Positions 63,323-64,000 of a stretch of 64,000 nt of DNA are shown here, piece by piece. The translations under genes were made by a program, and so were the position numbers. Source of the stretch: Nitzschia sp. DOCU1 (lineage: Eukaryota > Bacillariophyta > Bacillariophyceae > Bacillariales > Bacillariaceae); the NCBI GenBank assembly GCA_951394045.1, contig OX596001.1:930001-994000 (forward strand), in the 5' to 3' direction. The notes under the pieces were generated by a model. That model was given only the letters and a program-made list of their open reading frames with translations. It was not told the DNA's origin and ran no database searches. The stretch's first letter is position 1. Each line of letters starts with the position of its first letter.

Positions 63323-64000
63323 CTAGCGAAGAAGTCCAGTATTTTGCTGGCCGTGGATTTGAAACATTCGTCGCTCCTTTGCTGAGAAGATTTCAGCGTC
63401 TATGAATGCCTCTTCGAGTTCAAGGTCTTCGTCCATTTCACGCGACCCAAGTCTCTTCATCCGGGTAACTGGGGGGCGAGCAAAATTCGCAGTGGAGCTT
63501 GTGAGACCAGAAAACTCACTTCTTTCATCGTCGTTGTGCAAGCGTACGACACTCGAAGGCCGGTCGGAATGTCTTGGGGGGAGCTTTTGTCTTGGATCAG
63601 CGAAAGGATCGCGGTTTCGCAAGTAGCCCTTTGATTGACTTCCGCTGCCAGATGATTCGTTTTCCACATTTCGTCGAGCATTTGCTCGGATATTTTCGTT
63701 AGGCCCAGAGTCTTGCGAACTTGAGACAGTGAGCAATGGTGGCTTCACACTTAAAATGCTATAGCTCACTGCGCTAGCCCATGCGTCTTCGAGAAGTGCA
63801 TCTTCCACCTTATCATCACGCCTTTTCGTTTTCTTTCGCCAGGTCTTCCTGCTTTTCGTTGCTTTTATCATCTGATCAACTTCACGCTTCACCATCAAGA
63901 AGAAACGCTGAATTACTCTCGCTGCATCGTCCCGTTTCTTATCTTCCAAATAACCTCGACAGCGATCCTGAATGACCATCGCCGCCACCCGCTTCGTGCG
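63323..64000 (-). CDS. IQ-motif protein, 5' part beyond the window
   Basis: The frame is open from the window edge at 64000 to a TAG at 63323, at least 226 residues of C-terminus; the start lies outside. Two IQ-type calmodulin-binding motifs are visible at the beginning (AAMVIQDRCRGYLEDKK and AARVIQRFFLMVKREV), followed by a Lys/Arg-rich helix, then a Ser/Asn/Arg-rich disordered region and an acidic end (DEDLELEEAFIDAEIF). A myosin neck or another IQ-repeat cytoskeletal protein is possible, but no motor sequence is inside the window to decide. Confidence 0.75.
   Translation of the reverse strand, partial: RTKRVAAMVIQDRCRGYLEDKKRDDAARVIQRFFLMVKREVDQMIKATKSRKTWRKKTKRRDDKVEDALLEDAWASAVSYSILSVKPPLLTVSSSQDSGPNENIRANARRNVENESSGSGSQSKGYLRNRDPFADPRQKLPPRHSDRPSSVVRLHNDDERSEFSGLTSSTANFARPPVTRMKRLGSREMDEDLELEEAFIDAEIFSAKERRMFQIHGQQNTGLLR

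Overview
This is nuclear DNA of a diatom, and the gene structures and protein families fit Phaeodactylum tricornutum or a close relative best. The evidence is short GT-AG introns of about 60-200 bp, dense genes on both strands, secretory-plastid presequences (an AFAP-type motif on the aldolase), diatom-typical DUF6824 and multi-domain glycosyltransferase genes, and a eukaryotic RNA polymerase II subunit with a heptad C-terminal domain. All exon joins were derived here by matching splice consensus, reading phase and family conservation, and only ATG starts were used.

Layout, left to right: a CRAL-TRIO-like/DUF6824 protein (578-2490); a small three-exon gene on the minus strand found only by joining short exons (3406-4003); a three-module carbohydrate-transferase protein (4381-7482); a membrane-anchored protein with 14 Cys-paired RCC1-like repeats (7923-10133); a TATDN1-type nuclease (10673-11895, minus); an organellar RsuA/RluB-type pseudouridine synthase (12729-13812); two single-span coiled-coil proteins (13939-15018 and 15540-17493, minus); a secreted or plastid beta-propeller protein (17977-19599); an ACC-deaminase/D-cysteine-desulfhydrase family PLP enzyme (19705-21138, minus); a nine-exon acetyl-CoA synthetase with an apparent 2-nt exon (21636-24384); an ATP/ADP-translocase-like transporter (24408-26747, minus); a 2418-residue DENN-WD40 protein (27077-34333); and a plastid class II fructose-bisphosphate aldolase (34428-35699, minus).

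The right half holds an ORMDL protein (36457-37125, minus), ADF/cofilin with an intron right after its ATG (37647-38275), ribosomal protein P1 (39383-39839), two related secreted proteins of which only one has EF-hands (40213-41020 and 42259-42714, minus), and a two-module glycosyltransferase (43042-46173). It then enters a gene-poor, repeat-rich stretch (46174-53670) with a non-LTR retrotransposon bounded by a 16-bp target-site duplication (47032-50394) and a ~0.7 kb inverted-repeat element (51715-52438). RPB1 follows (53671-59097, minus), then a predicted membrane or secreted protein of unknown function (59477-60481), a polyQ/ankyrin protein (61062-62903), a 128-bp tandem duplication, and the 3' part of an IQ-motif gene that runs off the window (63323-64000, minus).

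These are independent eukaryotic genes rather than an operon. Shared themes are plastid carbon metabolism (aldolase, possibly acetyl-CoA synthetase), secretory-pathway glycan synthesis (two multi-module transferases), membrane traffic and lipid control (DENN-WD40, ORMDL), and extracellular proteins. No single undescribed multi-gene system is evident. The best candidates for a second look are the 2-nt exon, the zinc fingers inserted inside the reverse transcriptase, the 14-repeat Cys-paired propeller protein, the three-module transferase, and the RPB1 C-terminal domain that has no Ser7.
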